Below the pieces are notes generated by a model. The model was not told the origin of the DNA, ran no database searches, and saw nothing but the letters and a program-made list of their open reading frames with translations. 49,355 nucleotides of DNA from Actinomadura kijaniata NBRC 14229. Its GTDB lineage: Bacteria; Actinomycetota; Actinomycetes; Streptosporangiales; Streptosporangiaceae. Shown in pieces: positions 38,555-45,960 of this stretch (positions within the stretch are counted from its first letter, which is position 1; the number at the start of each line of letters is the position of its first letter). Both the position numbers and the translations under genes were made by a program. The DNA lies in contig NZ_BCQR01000085.1 in NCBI RefSeq assembly GCF_001552175.1, positions 1 through 49,355 on the forward strand, given 5' to 3'.

Positions 38555-39634
38555 TTGTTTTCTGCGTTTCCGCAGGTTCTCGTCGCGTACGGCTGGAGCG
38601 AGGACCTGGAGCACGCGTTCGCCCCGCACCGTGAGGCGGGGCTCGTCCCCGGCCGGGTCGCCGTCGTCGACCGCGGCCGCTGCGATGTGATCACCGAGGA
38701 CGGCGTCCTGCGGGCCGACACGGCCCCGGTGGTCACCGACGATCCGTCGTCGATGCCCTGCACCGGGGACTGGGCCGCGGTCCGCACGGGCGAGCACCCC
38801 GCCGTCATGGCGCTGCTCCCCCGCCGCACCGCGATCGTCCGGGCGTCGGTCGGCCGGGACTCCCACGGGCAGGTCCTGGCCGCCAACGTCGACACCGTCG
38901 CCATCACCGTCTCGCTGGAGGTCGAGGTGGACCTCGGGCGGCTGGAACGGCTGCTCGCCCTGGCCTGGGAGAGCGGCGCCCGGCCGGTGGTGGTGCTGAC
39001 CAAGGCCGACCACCTGGCCGACCCCGCCGAGCTGGACGCCGTCGTCGCCGACGTGGCGGCCGCCGCGCCCGGCGCGGACGTCGTCACCGTCAGACCCCTC
39101 ACCGGGGAGGGCGTGGACGTGGTCGCCGCCGTCCTGTCCGGCACGATCGTGCTGGTCGGGCAGTCGGGGGCGGGCAAGTCCACCCTCGGCAACGCCCTGC
39201 TGGGCGAGGACCGGCTGGCCACCGGCGCGGTCCGCGCCGGGGACGGCAAGGGCCGCCACACCACGGTCCGCCGCGAGCTGCTGCCGCTGCCGTCCGGCGG
39301 CGTGCTGATCGACACGCCGGGCCTGCGCGGCGTCGGCCTGTTCGACGCCGAGGAGGGTCTCCAGCAGACCTTCTCCGACATCGAGGAGCTGGCGGCCGGG
39401 TGCCGGTTCGGCGACTGCGCGCACGACACCGAACCGGACTGCGCCGTCCAGGCCGCGATCACCGACGGCACCCTGCCCGAACGGAGGCTGCGCAGCTACC
39501 GCAAGCTCCTGAAGGAGAACGAGTGGATCGCCGCCCGTTCCGACGCCCGGCTGCGCGCCGAGCAGACCAACCGGTGGAAGGTCATCCACAAGGCACAGCG
39601 TCAGGCCTACAAGCTGCGGGGGCGGGACCGTTGA
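38555..39634 (+). CDS. rsgA: Ribosome small-subunit-dependent GTPase A
   Basis: 359 residues from TTG 38555. The circular permutation that defines RsgA is clear: G4 TKAD (149-152) precedes G1 GQSGAGKST (202-210) and G3 DTPG (about 252). An OB-fold lies at the N-terminus (about 30-100), and the zinc knuckle is CRFGDCAHDTEPDC near 285-300. RsgA helps mature the 30S subunit and hydrolyses GTP on it. The start is not certain; TTG has only a distant AAGGG. The stop overlaps the next gene (TTGA), so the GNAT gene is coupled. A short leader frame lies upstream. Confidence 0.92.
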   Translation: MFSAFPQVLVAYGWSEDLEHAFAPHREAGLVPGRVAVVDRGRCDVITEDGVLRADTAPVVTDDPSSMPCTGDWAAVRTGEHPAVMALLPRRTAIVRASVGRDSHGQVLAANVDTVAITVSLEVEVDLGRLERLLALAWESGARPVVVLTKADHLADPAELDAVVADVAAAAPGADVVTVRPLTGEGVDVVAAVLSGTIVLVGQSGAGKSTLGNALLGEDRLATGAVRAGDGKGRHTTVRRELLPLPSGGVLIDTPGLRGVGLFDAEEGLQQTFSDIEELAAGCRFGDCAHDTEPDCAVQAAITDGTLPERRLRSYRKLLKENEWIAARSDARLRAEQTNRWKVIHKAQRQAYKLRGRDR

Positions 39635-40146
39635 GCGAGCACACCGTCTGGAAGACCCGGCCCGAGACCGGCGCCGACATCGCGGCGGTCCACCGGGTGA
39701 ACGTCGCCGCGTTCGACCGGCCCGAGGAGGCCGACCTGGTGGACGCCCTCCGGCGGGACCCGGCGTGGATCCCGGGCCTGTCGTGGGTGGCCGAGGACGG
39801 GCGCGGCGAGGTGATCGGCTACACGCTGCTCACCCGTTGCAAGGTCGGCGACGGCGACGCGCTGGCCCTGGCCCCGGTGGCGGTGCTGCCGGAGTACCAG
39901 CGGCGCGGCGTCGGCGACGCCGTCATCCGCGCCGCGCTGGAGGCGGCCCGGGACCGGGGCGAACGCCTGGTCGTGGTGCTCGGCCACCCCGCCTACTACC
40001 CGAGGTTCGGGTTCGTGCGGGCCTCCACGATGGGCATCGGCGTCGCGTTCGAGGTCCCGGACGAGGCGCTGATGGCCATGCGCCTGGATGACGGGGGTCC
40101 CGTTCCCGGCGGAACGGTGACCTACCCGGCCCCGTTCGGGGTCTGA
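39631..40146 (+). CDS. GNAT-family N-acetyltransferase (YhbS-like)
   Basis: 171 residues from TTG 39631, which overlaps the rsgA stop by four bases. The acetyl-CoA binding motif A is LAPVAVLPEYQRRGVGDAVIRAALEAARDRG, with the QRRGVG pyrophosphate loop; motif B ends in LGHPAYYPRFGFVRAS, characteristic of the YhbS/PA-type GNATs that act on small molecules or proteins. The C-terminus (FEVPDEALMAMRLDDG) is also typical. The substrate is unknown. Coupling to rsgA may be only transcriptional convenience. A strong hairpin ends the unit. Confidence 0.9.
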   Translation: MSEHTVWKTRPETGADIAAVHRVNVAAFDRPEEADLVDALRRDPAWIPGLSWVAEDGRGEVIGYTLLTRCKVGDGDALALAPVAVLPEYQRRGVGDAVIRAALEAARDRGERLVVVLGHPAYYPRFGFVRASTMGIGVAFEVPDEALMAMRLDDGGPVPGGTVTYPAPFGV

Positions 40147-40163
40147 CCGGCGTTCGGGAGGGC

Positions 40164-40199
40164 CGGGGCCCGTGGCGCCGCTCGGCGTCGCGGGCCCCG
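40164..40199. terminator. Long bidirectional terminator hairpin
   Basis: CGGGGCCCGTGGCGCCG (40164-40180) and CGGCGTCGCGGGCCCCG (40183-40199) pair along 17 positions with two G-T wobbles. It separates the convergent GNAT and ABC permease genes. Confidence 0.8.
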
Positions 40200-40210
40200 T
40201 GCCCGTCCGG

Positions 40211-41053
40211 TCAGCGGCCCTTGCGCCGGTAGGCGCGGATCGACAGCGGGACGAACACCGCCAGCAGCGTCACCGACCACAGCACGGTCATGGCGACCGG
40301 GTGCTCGTTGGGCCAGGAGGGGTGGGTGACGGCCGCCCCGGGGTTGCCGAACAGTTGCCGCAGGGCCGTGGTGAGGGCGCTGACGGGGTTCCAGTCGGAG
40401 AGGACCCGCAGCCAGGCGGGCATCCCGCCGGTCGGCACGAACGCGTTGGACAGCATCGTGACCGGGAAGACCAGCGGCAGCATCTGGTCGGCGGTCTGCT
40501 CGTTCTTGACCGCCAGGCCCACGTAGCAGCCCAGCCAGCTCATCGCGTACCGGAACAGGAAGATCAGCAGGAACGCCTGGACGGCCGGCCACAGGCCCCG
40601 GTGCGGCTGCCAGCCGACCAGCAGACCCATGATCGCCATGATGACCAGGTTCACGGCGCCGCTGAGGACGTCGGCGCCGGTGTGGCCGAACGGCACCGCC
40701 GAACGCGCCATCGGCATCGACCGGAACCGGTCCATCACGCCCCGCGAGGCGTCGGTGGCGACCCGCATCGTCACCGCCATCACCGAGGAGAACGTGACCA
40801 TCGCGAACAGCCCCGGCATCAGGTACTCGCGGTAGTTCCCCCCGCCGGGCACCCCGATGGAGCTGCCGAACACGTAGCCGAACAGCAGCACCATGATGCC
40901 CGGGAAGATCAGCGCGACGACCAGCTCGCCGGGTTCCTGGCGCAGGCGGCTCAGCTCGCGGCCGATCAGGGTCACGCCGTCGGCGAGCGTCCAGCGCAGC
41001 CGTCCCCACGGCGAGGCCGGCGCGGGCGGGGCGAGGGTCGGGGCGGCCATCAC
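40211..41053 (-). CDS. DrrB-like ABC-2 permease, module 1
   Basis: 280 residues with six helices. IMVLLFGYVFGSSIGVPGGGNYREYLMPGLF and the cytoplasmic ATDASRGVMDRFRSMPMARSAV are characteristic of DrrB/ABC-2 permeases, as is MLSNAFVPTGGMPAWLRVLSDWNPVSALTTALRQLFGN. The start overlaps the ATPase stop by 4 bp. It resembles the permease at 42848-43675 much more than the one at 9501-10253, pointing to a local duplication. It should form a drug or lipid exporter with the ATPase encoded just upstream. Confidence 0.92.
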   Translation of the reverse strand: MMAAPTLAPPAPASPWGRLRWTLADGVTLIGRELSRLRQEPGELVVALIFPGIMVLLFGYVFGSSIGVPGGGNYREYLMPGLFAMVTFSSVMAVTMRVATDASRGVMDRFRSMPMARSAVPFGHTGADVLSGAVNLVIMAIMGLLVGWQPHRGLWPAVQAFLLIFLFRYAMSWLGCYVGLAVKNEQTADQMLPLVFPVTMLSNAFVPTGGMPAWLRVLSDWNPVSALTTALRQLFGNPGAAVTHPSWPNEHPVAMTVLWSVTLLAVFVPLSIRAYRRKGR

Positions 41054-41997
41054 ACGGTCTCCTTCTCACGGTCGGTCAGGCGCAGGAACACCTCGTCGAG
41101 GGTGGGGCGGCGCAGGCTGACGTCGGCCGGGGCCATCCCTGCGCGGTCCAGTTCGCGCACCACGTCGGCCAGCCGCACCGCTCCCCCGGCGACCGGCACG
41201 CTGATCCGGCCCGCCGCGGGGTCGGCGGCGGCCTCGGCGCCCGCCATCCGGGCCAGCACGTCCGCCGCGCGGACGGTCAGCGACGCGTCCTCCAGCACGA
41301 CGTCGACTCGGTCGCCGATGGCGGCCTTCAGCCGGTCGGGCGTGCCGGTGGCGATGACCCTCCCGTGGTCGACCACGGCGACGTCGTCGGCGAGCCGGTC
41401 GGCCTCGTCCAGGTACTGGGTGGTCAGCAGCACGGTGGTGCCCTCGGCGACCAGCTCGCGGACGGCGTCCCAGATCTCGCCCCGGCTGCGCGGGTCGAGG
41501 CCGGTGGTGGGCTCGTCCAGGAACAGCACGCGGGGCCGCAGGATCAGGCTGGCGATCAGGTCCAGGCGGCGGCGCATCCCGCCGGAGTACCCGGCGACCT
41601 GCCGGTCGGCGGCCTCGGCCAGCCCGAAGCGGTCCAGCAGCTCGTCGGCCCGCCGCCGGGCGTCGCGGCGCGACAGGTGGTACAGCCGTCCGAACATGCG
41701 CAGGTTGCCGCGCCCGGTCAGCTTCTCGTCCACCGCCGCGTACTGGCCGGCCAGGCCGATCATCGCGCGGACCCGGTCGGCGTCGCGGACGACGTCGTGG
41801 CCTCCGATGCGGGCGTGCCCGGCGTCGGGGTCGGCGAGGGTCGCCAGGATCCGCACGGCGGTGGTCTTGCCCGCCCCGTTGGGGCCGAGGACCCCGCAGA
41901 CCGTTCCGGCCGGGACGGCCAGGTCCAGCCCGCGCAACGCGTGGGTATCACCGAAGCGCTTGTGCAGCCCCTCGGCGACGACGATCGGTTCCGACAT
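41050..41997 (-). CDS. DrrA-like ABC ATPase, module 1
   Basis: 315 residues from ATG 41997, with GGAGGGG upstream. Walker A GPNGAGKTT, the DrrA-type GLAGQYAAVDE, signature YSGGMRRRLDL, Walker B VLFLDEPTTGLD and the Gln switch in LLTTQYLDEAD are all present; SLRRPTLDEVFLRLTD closes the regulatory C-terminal domain. The operon is divergent from a TetR gene, with two 17-bp operator-like repeats in the gap. Confidence 0.93.
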   Translation of the reverse strand: MSEPIVVAEGLHKRFGDTHALRGLDLAVPAGTVCGVLGPNGAGKTTAVRILATLADPDAGHARIGGHDVVRDADRVRAMIGLAGQYAAVDEKLTGRGNLRMFGRLYHLSRRDARRRADELLDRFGLAEAADRQVAGYSGGMRRRLDLIASLILRPRVLFLDEPTTGLDPRSRGEIWDAVRELVAEGTTVLLTTQYLDEADRLADDVAVVDHGRVIATGTPDRLKAAIGDRVDVVLEDASLTVRAADVLARMAGAEAAADPAAGRISVPVAGGAVRLADVVRELDRAGMAPADVSLRRPTLDEVFLRLTDREKETV

Positions 41998-42008
41998 CAC
42001 CCCTCCAT

Positions 42009-42069
42009 TGGGTACGTCGTACGCATTTGTTGACCGCCTCAGCGTAGATAACTGGGTACGTTGTACGCA
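42009..42069. promoter_or_regulatory. Two near-identical 17-bp palindromic operators
   Basis: TGGGTACGTCGTACGCA (42009-42025) and TGGGTACGTTGTACGCA (42053-42069) differ at one position. Each is itself an imperfect palindrome (TGGGTACG-N-CGTACGCA). They are 44 bp apart, about four helical turns, and flank TTGACC at 42030. The first is 11 bp from the ATPase start, the second 27 bp from the TetR start, so a bound TetR would control both directions. Confidence 0.72.
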
Positions 42070-42096
42070 ACTGGGATGATGGAGCGGGAGGTGACC

Positions 42097-42840
42097 GTGG
42101 CAGAGACCGAGTACCCGCACATCTGGATGCGCCCCGAACGCCCGGCGCGCGGGCCGAGGCCCGCCTACAGCCGCGCGCAGATCACCGAGGCGGCGATCCG
42201 GATCGCCGACGCCGAGGGGCTGGAGGCCGCGTCCATGCGCCGCATCGCCGCCGAGATCGGCGCGGGCGCGATGTCGCTGTACCGGTACGTGCCCAGCCGC
42301 GACGACCTGGTCGAGCTGATGTTCGACCACGTGATCGGCGAGCAGGAGTTCCCGGACCGGCCGACCGGCGACTGGCGGGCCGACCTGCGGCTGGTCGCGG
42401 AGGTGACGCGCGCCTACATGCGGCGGCACCCGTGGGTGGTGGAGATGCCGCGCTCGCGCCCGGCGTTCGGGCCCAACCAGCTGCGGCTGTTGGAGTTCGG
42501 CCTGGGGGCGCTGGACGTCGGCATCCCGATCGACGACATCCTCACCTACGTCGGCCTGCTGAACGGCTACGTCGAGGAGGCCGTGCGCAACGAGCTGTCC
42601 TGGGAGAGGGAGGCCAAGCGCAGCGGGCTGACCTCCGAGCAGTGGATGGCCCGCAACTCCGCCTACGTGAACATGCTGGTGCGCAGCGGCGACTATCCGA
42701 TGTTCACCCGCATCGTGATGGACGCGCGCCAGCCGCACATGGACCCCGACGAGCGTTTCCGCTACGGGCTGGAACGCGTCCTGGACTGCGTCGCCGCCGT
42801 CCTCCCGCCCGACGAGCACCTCCGCCGGGCGGGAGGGTGA
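42097..42840 (+). CDS. TetR-family regulator, module 1
   Basis: 247 residues from GTG 42097, preceded by GGGAGG five bases away; ATG 42076 or 42079 are alternatives. The helix-turn-helix is YSRAQITEAAIRIADAEGLEAASMRRIAAEIGAGAMSLYRYVPSRDDLVELM, of the type that carries the TetR_C_1 domain, like the regulator at 7669-8451. A long C-terminal ligand domain follows. It is divergent from ABC module 1, convergent with ABC module 2 (7-bp gap), and most likely binds the twin operators just upstream. Confidence 0.88.
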   Translation: MAETEYPHIWMRPERPARGPRPAYSRAQITEAAIRIADAEGLEAASMRRIAAEIGAGAMSLYRYVPSRDDLVELMFDHVIGEQEFPDRPTGDWRADLRLVAEVTRAYMRRHPWVVEMPRSRPAFGPNQLRLLEFGLGALDVGIPIDDILTYVGLLNGYVEEAVRNELSWEREAKRSGLTSEQWMARNSAYVNMLVRSGDYPMFTRIVMDARQPHMDPDERFRYGLERVLDCVAAVLPPDEHLRRAGG

Positions 42841-42847
42841 TCGGGGC

Positions 42848-43675
42848 TCAGCGGGCGAGCCGCCGGTAGCGTCGCACCGACAGCGGCAGGAACACCGCCA
42901 CCAGCGCCAGCGGCCACAGCACCGCCAGCAGCACGGCGTTCTCCGACGCCCAGGAGTCGCCGGGCATGCCCGGGTTGCCGAACAGGTCGCGGATCGCCGC
43001 GACGGTCGCCGACAGCGGGTTCCACTCGGCGACCACGGCGAGCCAGCCGGGCATCTGCGACGGCGAGACGAAGGTGTTGGCGACCATCGTCAGCGGGAAC
43101 AGCGGCGCCCACGCCGCCGCCGCGGCCTCCGGCGTGATCAGCAGGCCGAGCCAGATGCCGACCCAGATCAGCGCGAACCGCAGCAGGAGCAGCAGTCCGA
43201 CGGCGGCCAGCGCGTTGCCCGGCCCCTCGTGCCAGCGCCAGCCGACCGCGAGCCCGCAGGCGACCAGGATCGCCAGCTCGCCGCACGAGTTGACCATGTC
43301 GGCGATGGCGCGGCCCAGCACCACCCCCGACGACGACATCGGCATCGAGCGGAACCGGTCGGTGACGCCGCGCGAGGCGTCGGTGGTGACGGCCATCAGG
43401 GTGGTGGCGATGCCGAACATCATCGTCTGGCCGAACATGCCCGGCATCAGGAACTCGCGGTAGTTCCCGCCCCCGGCCACGGTCATGGCGCTGCCGAACA
43501 CGTAGCCGAACATCACCACCATCATGATCGGCCAGACGAGCTGGTAGGCGACCACGGTCGGGTTGCGGACCCAGTGGACCAGCGCGCGGCGGGCCACGAT
43601 CCAGCCGTCGGCCAGCGCCCATCCCACCCGCTGCGGCAGCGTGCGGGGCATCTGCGGTGCCAGCAGCACGGTCAT
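42848..43675 (-). CDS. DrrB-like ABC-2 permease, module 2
   Basis: 275 residues, six helices. MMVVMFGYVFGSAMTVAGGGNYREFLMPGMF and VTTDASRGVTDRFRSMPMSSSGVVLG parallel the module 1 permease almost residue for residue; NTFVSPSQMPGWLAVVAEWNPLSATVAAIRDLFGNPGMPG closes the family pattern. The ATG overlaps the ATPase stop by 4 bp. With the ATPase at 43672-44649 it forms a second DrrAB-like exporter. The cargo may differ, as the cognate TetR is not closely related to that of module 1. Confidence 0.92.
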   Translation of the reverse strand: MTVLLAPQMPRTLPQRVGWALADGWIVARRALVHWVRNPTVVAYQLVWPIMMVVMFGYVFGSAMTVAGGGNYREFLMPGMFGQTMMFGIATTLMAVTTDASRGVTDRFRSMPMSSSGVVLGRAIADMVNSCGELAILVACGLAVGWRWHEGPGNALAAVGLLLLLRFALIWVGIWLGLLITPEAAAAAWAPLFPLTMVANTFVSPSQMPGWLAVVAEWNPLSATVAAIRDLFGNPGMPGDSWASENAVLLAVLWPLALVAVFLPLSVRRYRRLAR

Positions 43676-44649
43676 GCCGCCACCTCCTGCTCGTCGCGGT
43701 CCTGCGCGGCGGCGCGGTGGCCGGTCAGGTTCAGGAACACCTCGTCCATCGTGGGCCGCCGCAACGCCACGTCCTCGACGGTGACGCCCGCCTCCCGCAA
43801 CGCCCGCAGCGTCGCGGTGAGCGCCTCCATCCGGTCCCGGACCGGCGCGGTGATCCGGCGGACGTCGGCGTCGGTCTCCGGCTCGGCCCCGGTGACCCGC
43901 GCGACGATCCCCGCCGCGGCGCCGAGGGCGCCGGCGTCGGCGACCACCAGGTCGAGCTGGTCGCCGCCGACCAGGGACTTCAGCCGTTCCGGGGAGTCGT
44001 CGGCGATGACCCGGCCCCGGTCGATGACGGCGATCTGGTGGGCCAGCTGGTCGGCCTCCTCCAGGTACTGGGTGGTCAGCAGCACCGTGGTGCCCTGGGC
44101 GACCAGCGAGCGCACCGCCCGCCACACCTCGGTGCGGTTGCGCGGGTCGAGGCCGGTGGTGGGCTCGTCCAGGAACAGCACGCGCGGCGCGAGGATGAAC
44201 CCGGCGGCCAGGTCCAGCCGCCGCCGCATGCCGCCGGAGTAGTGCTTGACCCGCCGGTCCGCGGCCTCGGTGAGCCCGAACCGCTCCAGCAGCTCGTCGG
44301 CCCGCCGCCGGGCGGTGGCCTTGCCCAGGTGGTAGAGCCGTCCCCACATCTCCAGGTTCTCCCGGCCGGTGAGGATCTCGTCGACGGCCGCGTACTGCCC
44401 GGTCAGCCCGATGTGGTGCCGGACCTGCGCGGACTGGCCGACCACGTCGAACCCGCCGACCAGGGCCCGTCCGCCGTCGGGGCGCAGCAGCGTGGACAGG
44501 ATGCGCACGGCGGTGGTCTTGCCCGCGCCGTTGGGGCCGAGCAGCCCGCAGACGGTGCCCTCGCGCACCGTCAGGTCGAAGCCGTCGAGGGCCGCGTTCG
44601 CGCCGAAGCGTTTGCGCAGTCCCTCGGCGACCAGTGCCGGGGAGGTCAT
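43672..44649 (-). CDS. DrrA-like ABC ATPase, module 2
   Basis: 325 residues from ATG 44649, with AAGGGAA upstream. Walker A GPNGAGKTT, GLTGQYAAVDE, signature YSGGMRRRLDLA, Walker B VLFLDEPTTGLD, Gln switch LLTTQYLEEAD and a C-terminal ALRRPTMDEVFLNLTG are intact. N-terminal VAEGLRKRFGANAAL mirrors the VAEGLHKRFGDTHAL of module 1. Divergent from the TetR gene at 44756, with palindromes between. Confidence 0.93.
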   Translation of the reverse strand: MTSPALVAEGLRKRFGANAALDGFDLTVREGTVCGLLGPNGAGKTTAVRILSTLLRPDGGRALVGGFDVVGQSAQVRHHIGLTGQYAAVDEILTGRENLEMWGRLYHLGKATARRRADELLERFGLTEAADRRVKHYSGGMRRRLDLAAGFILAPRVLFLDEPTTGLDPRNRTEVWRAVRSLVAQGTTVLLTTQYLEEADQLAHQIAVIDRGRVIADDSPERLKSLVGGDQLDLVVADAGALGAAAGIVARVTGAEPETDADVRRITAPVRDRMEALTATLRALREAGVTVEDVALRRPTMDEVFLNLTGHRAAAQDRDEQEVAA

Positions 44650-44661
44650 GACGGTTCCCTT

Positions 44662-44724
44662 TCATGAGAGATCGAACTATATTTTTGGGACATCAATGTC
44701 TCATGAAGGGTGCCACATGTCTCA
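44662..44724. promoter_or_regulatory. Nested palindromes between ABC module 2 and its TetR gene
   Basis: TGGGACAT-CA-ATGTCTCA (44686-44703) is an 18-bp operator-like palindrome with one mismatch. ATGTCTCA recurs at 44717-44724, 21 bp (two helical turns) downstream. TCATGAGA (44662-44669) and TCTCATGA (44699-44706) form an outer inverted repeat. The AT-rich TATATTTTT at 44678-44686 probably belongs to a promoter. Confidence 0.65.
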
Positions 44725-44755
44725 GCACGGGTGTCAAGCGGTAATTTCCTGAACC

Positions 44756-45346
44756 ATGAGTGCCACCGCCGCAGAGTCCGGAACCCGCAACCGCACCCGC
44801 CAGGCGATCCTGGCCGCCGCCGCCCGGGTGCTCGGCCGGAACCACCGCGCGACCCTGGCCGACGTCGCGCGCGAGGCCGACGTGGGCCGCAGCACGCTGC
44901 ACCGCTACTTCTCCGACCGGGACGAGCTGATGAGGGCGGTGGTGGTGGACTCGCTGGCGATGGCCGACCGGGCGGTCCGCGACGCCGCCCCGGACCAGGG
45001 ACCGGCGCGCGAGGCCCTGCACCGGCTCATCGCGGCGATGATCGAGTCCGGGGACCGGGTCATCTTCCTGTGGAGCGACCCGCGGGTGCTGGAGGACTAC
45101 GGCCCCGACCCGGCCGACGGCGCGGGACTCCCGGCCGATCCCGACGCCACCCTGCGGCTCATCCGGCGCGGCCAGCGGGAGGGCGTCCTCGACCCGACGG
45201 TGCCCGCCGAATGGATCCAGAACGTGCTGTGGGGCCTGGTCTACACCGGCGTGGAAGCGGCCGGCCAGGGCGTGATCCCCCGCCACGGCGTCACCGCCAT
45301 GGTGATCCGCACCCTGGAGAACGGTTTCCTCGTCTCCCCCGATTGA
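44756..45346 (+). CDS. TetR-family regulator, module 2
   Basis: 196 residues. The helix-turn-helix covers about 12-58 (RQAILAAAARVLGRNHRATLADVAREADVGRSTLHRYFSDRDELMRAV). The ligand domain (about 80-196) is shorter than, and unlike, that of the module 1 regulator: AMIESGDRVIFLWSDPRVLEDYG and WIQNVLWGLVYTGVEAAGQG. It is divergent from ABC module 2 and presumably binds the palindromes in the gap. The next gene follows after 38 bp on the same strand. Confidence 0.9.
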   Translation: MSATAAESGTRNRTRQAILAAAARVLGRNHRATLADVAREADVGRSTLHRYFSDRDELMRAVVVDSLAMADRAVRDAAPDQGPAREALHRLIAAMIESGDRVIFLWSDPRVLEDYGPDPADGAGLPADPDATLRLIRRGQREGVLDPTVPAEWIQNVLWGLVYTGVEAAGQGVIPRHGVTAMVIRTLENGFLVSPD

Positions 45347-45384
45347 GGAAAGGCACGTTCCGCAAGGCCTCCTACGGTGAACGC

Positions 45385-45960
45385 ATGATGCACTTCGCGA
45401 ACGCCGCCGAATGGGAAGCCTGGCTGTCCGAGCACCACGGGGACGAGGGCGGCGTCTGGCTCAAGATCGCCAAGAAGGGCGCGCCCGTCGCCTCGGTCAC
45501 CATCTCCGAGGCCCTGGACGTCGCCCTGTGCCACGGCTGGATCGACAGCCAGCGCAAGGCCCTCGACGAGCACTTCTACCTGCAGCGCTACTCGCGCCGC
45601 CGCAGGGGCGGCCCCTGGTCGCGGATGAACGTCGAACGCGTCCACGCCCTCACCGCCGCCGGGCGCATGCGCCCGCCCGGCCTGGCGGAGGTCGAGGCGG
45701 CGAAGGCCGACGGCCGCTGGGACTCCGCCTACGCCGCCCAGCGCGACGTCACCGTCCCGCCCGACCTGGCCGAGGCCCTGGCCGCCCGGCCCGAGGCCGC
45801 CGCCCGCTTCGAGGCGCTCGACAAGACCGCCCGCTACCAGCTGATCCTGCCGCTGCTGAAGATCCGGACCCCGGCCGGACGCCGGGCGCGCCTGCGGCGG
45901 ACCCTGGCCGAGCTGGAGCCCGCCGCCCCTCAGGCCGCCGGGGAGACCGGGCGGCGGTAG
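45385..45960 (+). CDS. YdeI/OmpD-associated-family protein
   Basis: 191 residues. Typical features are FANAAEWEAWLSEHHGDEGGVWLKIAKKGAP, ITISEALDVALCHGWIDSQRKALDE-type sequence (here VTISEALDVALCHGWIDSQ), and FYLQRYSRRRRGGPWSRMNVERV. The C-terminal LIPLLK-like block reads LILPLLKIRTPAGRRARLRR. YdeI-like proteins are small and cytosolic; proposed roles in peptide or stress tolerance are not firmly established. A good ribosome binding site is not seen, and the gene follows the TetR gene by 38 bp, so cotranscription is likely. The last 31 bp overlap the convergent AraC gene. Confidence 0.85.
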   Translation: MMHFANAAEWEAWLSEHHGDEGGVWLKIAKKGAPVASVTISEALDVALCHGWIDSQRKALDEHFYLQRYSRRRRGGPWSRMNVERVHALTAAGRMRPPGLAEVEAAKADGRWDSAYAAQRDVTVPPDLAEALAARPEAAARFEALDKTARYQLILPLLKIRTPAGRRARLRRTLAELEPAAPQAAGETGRR

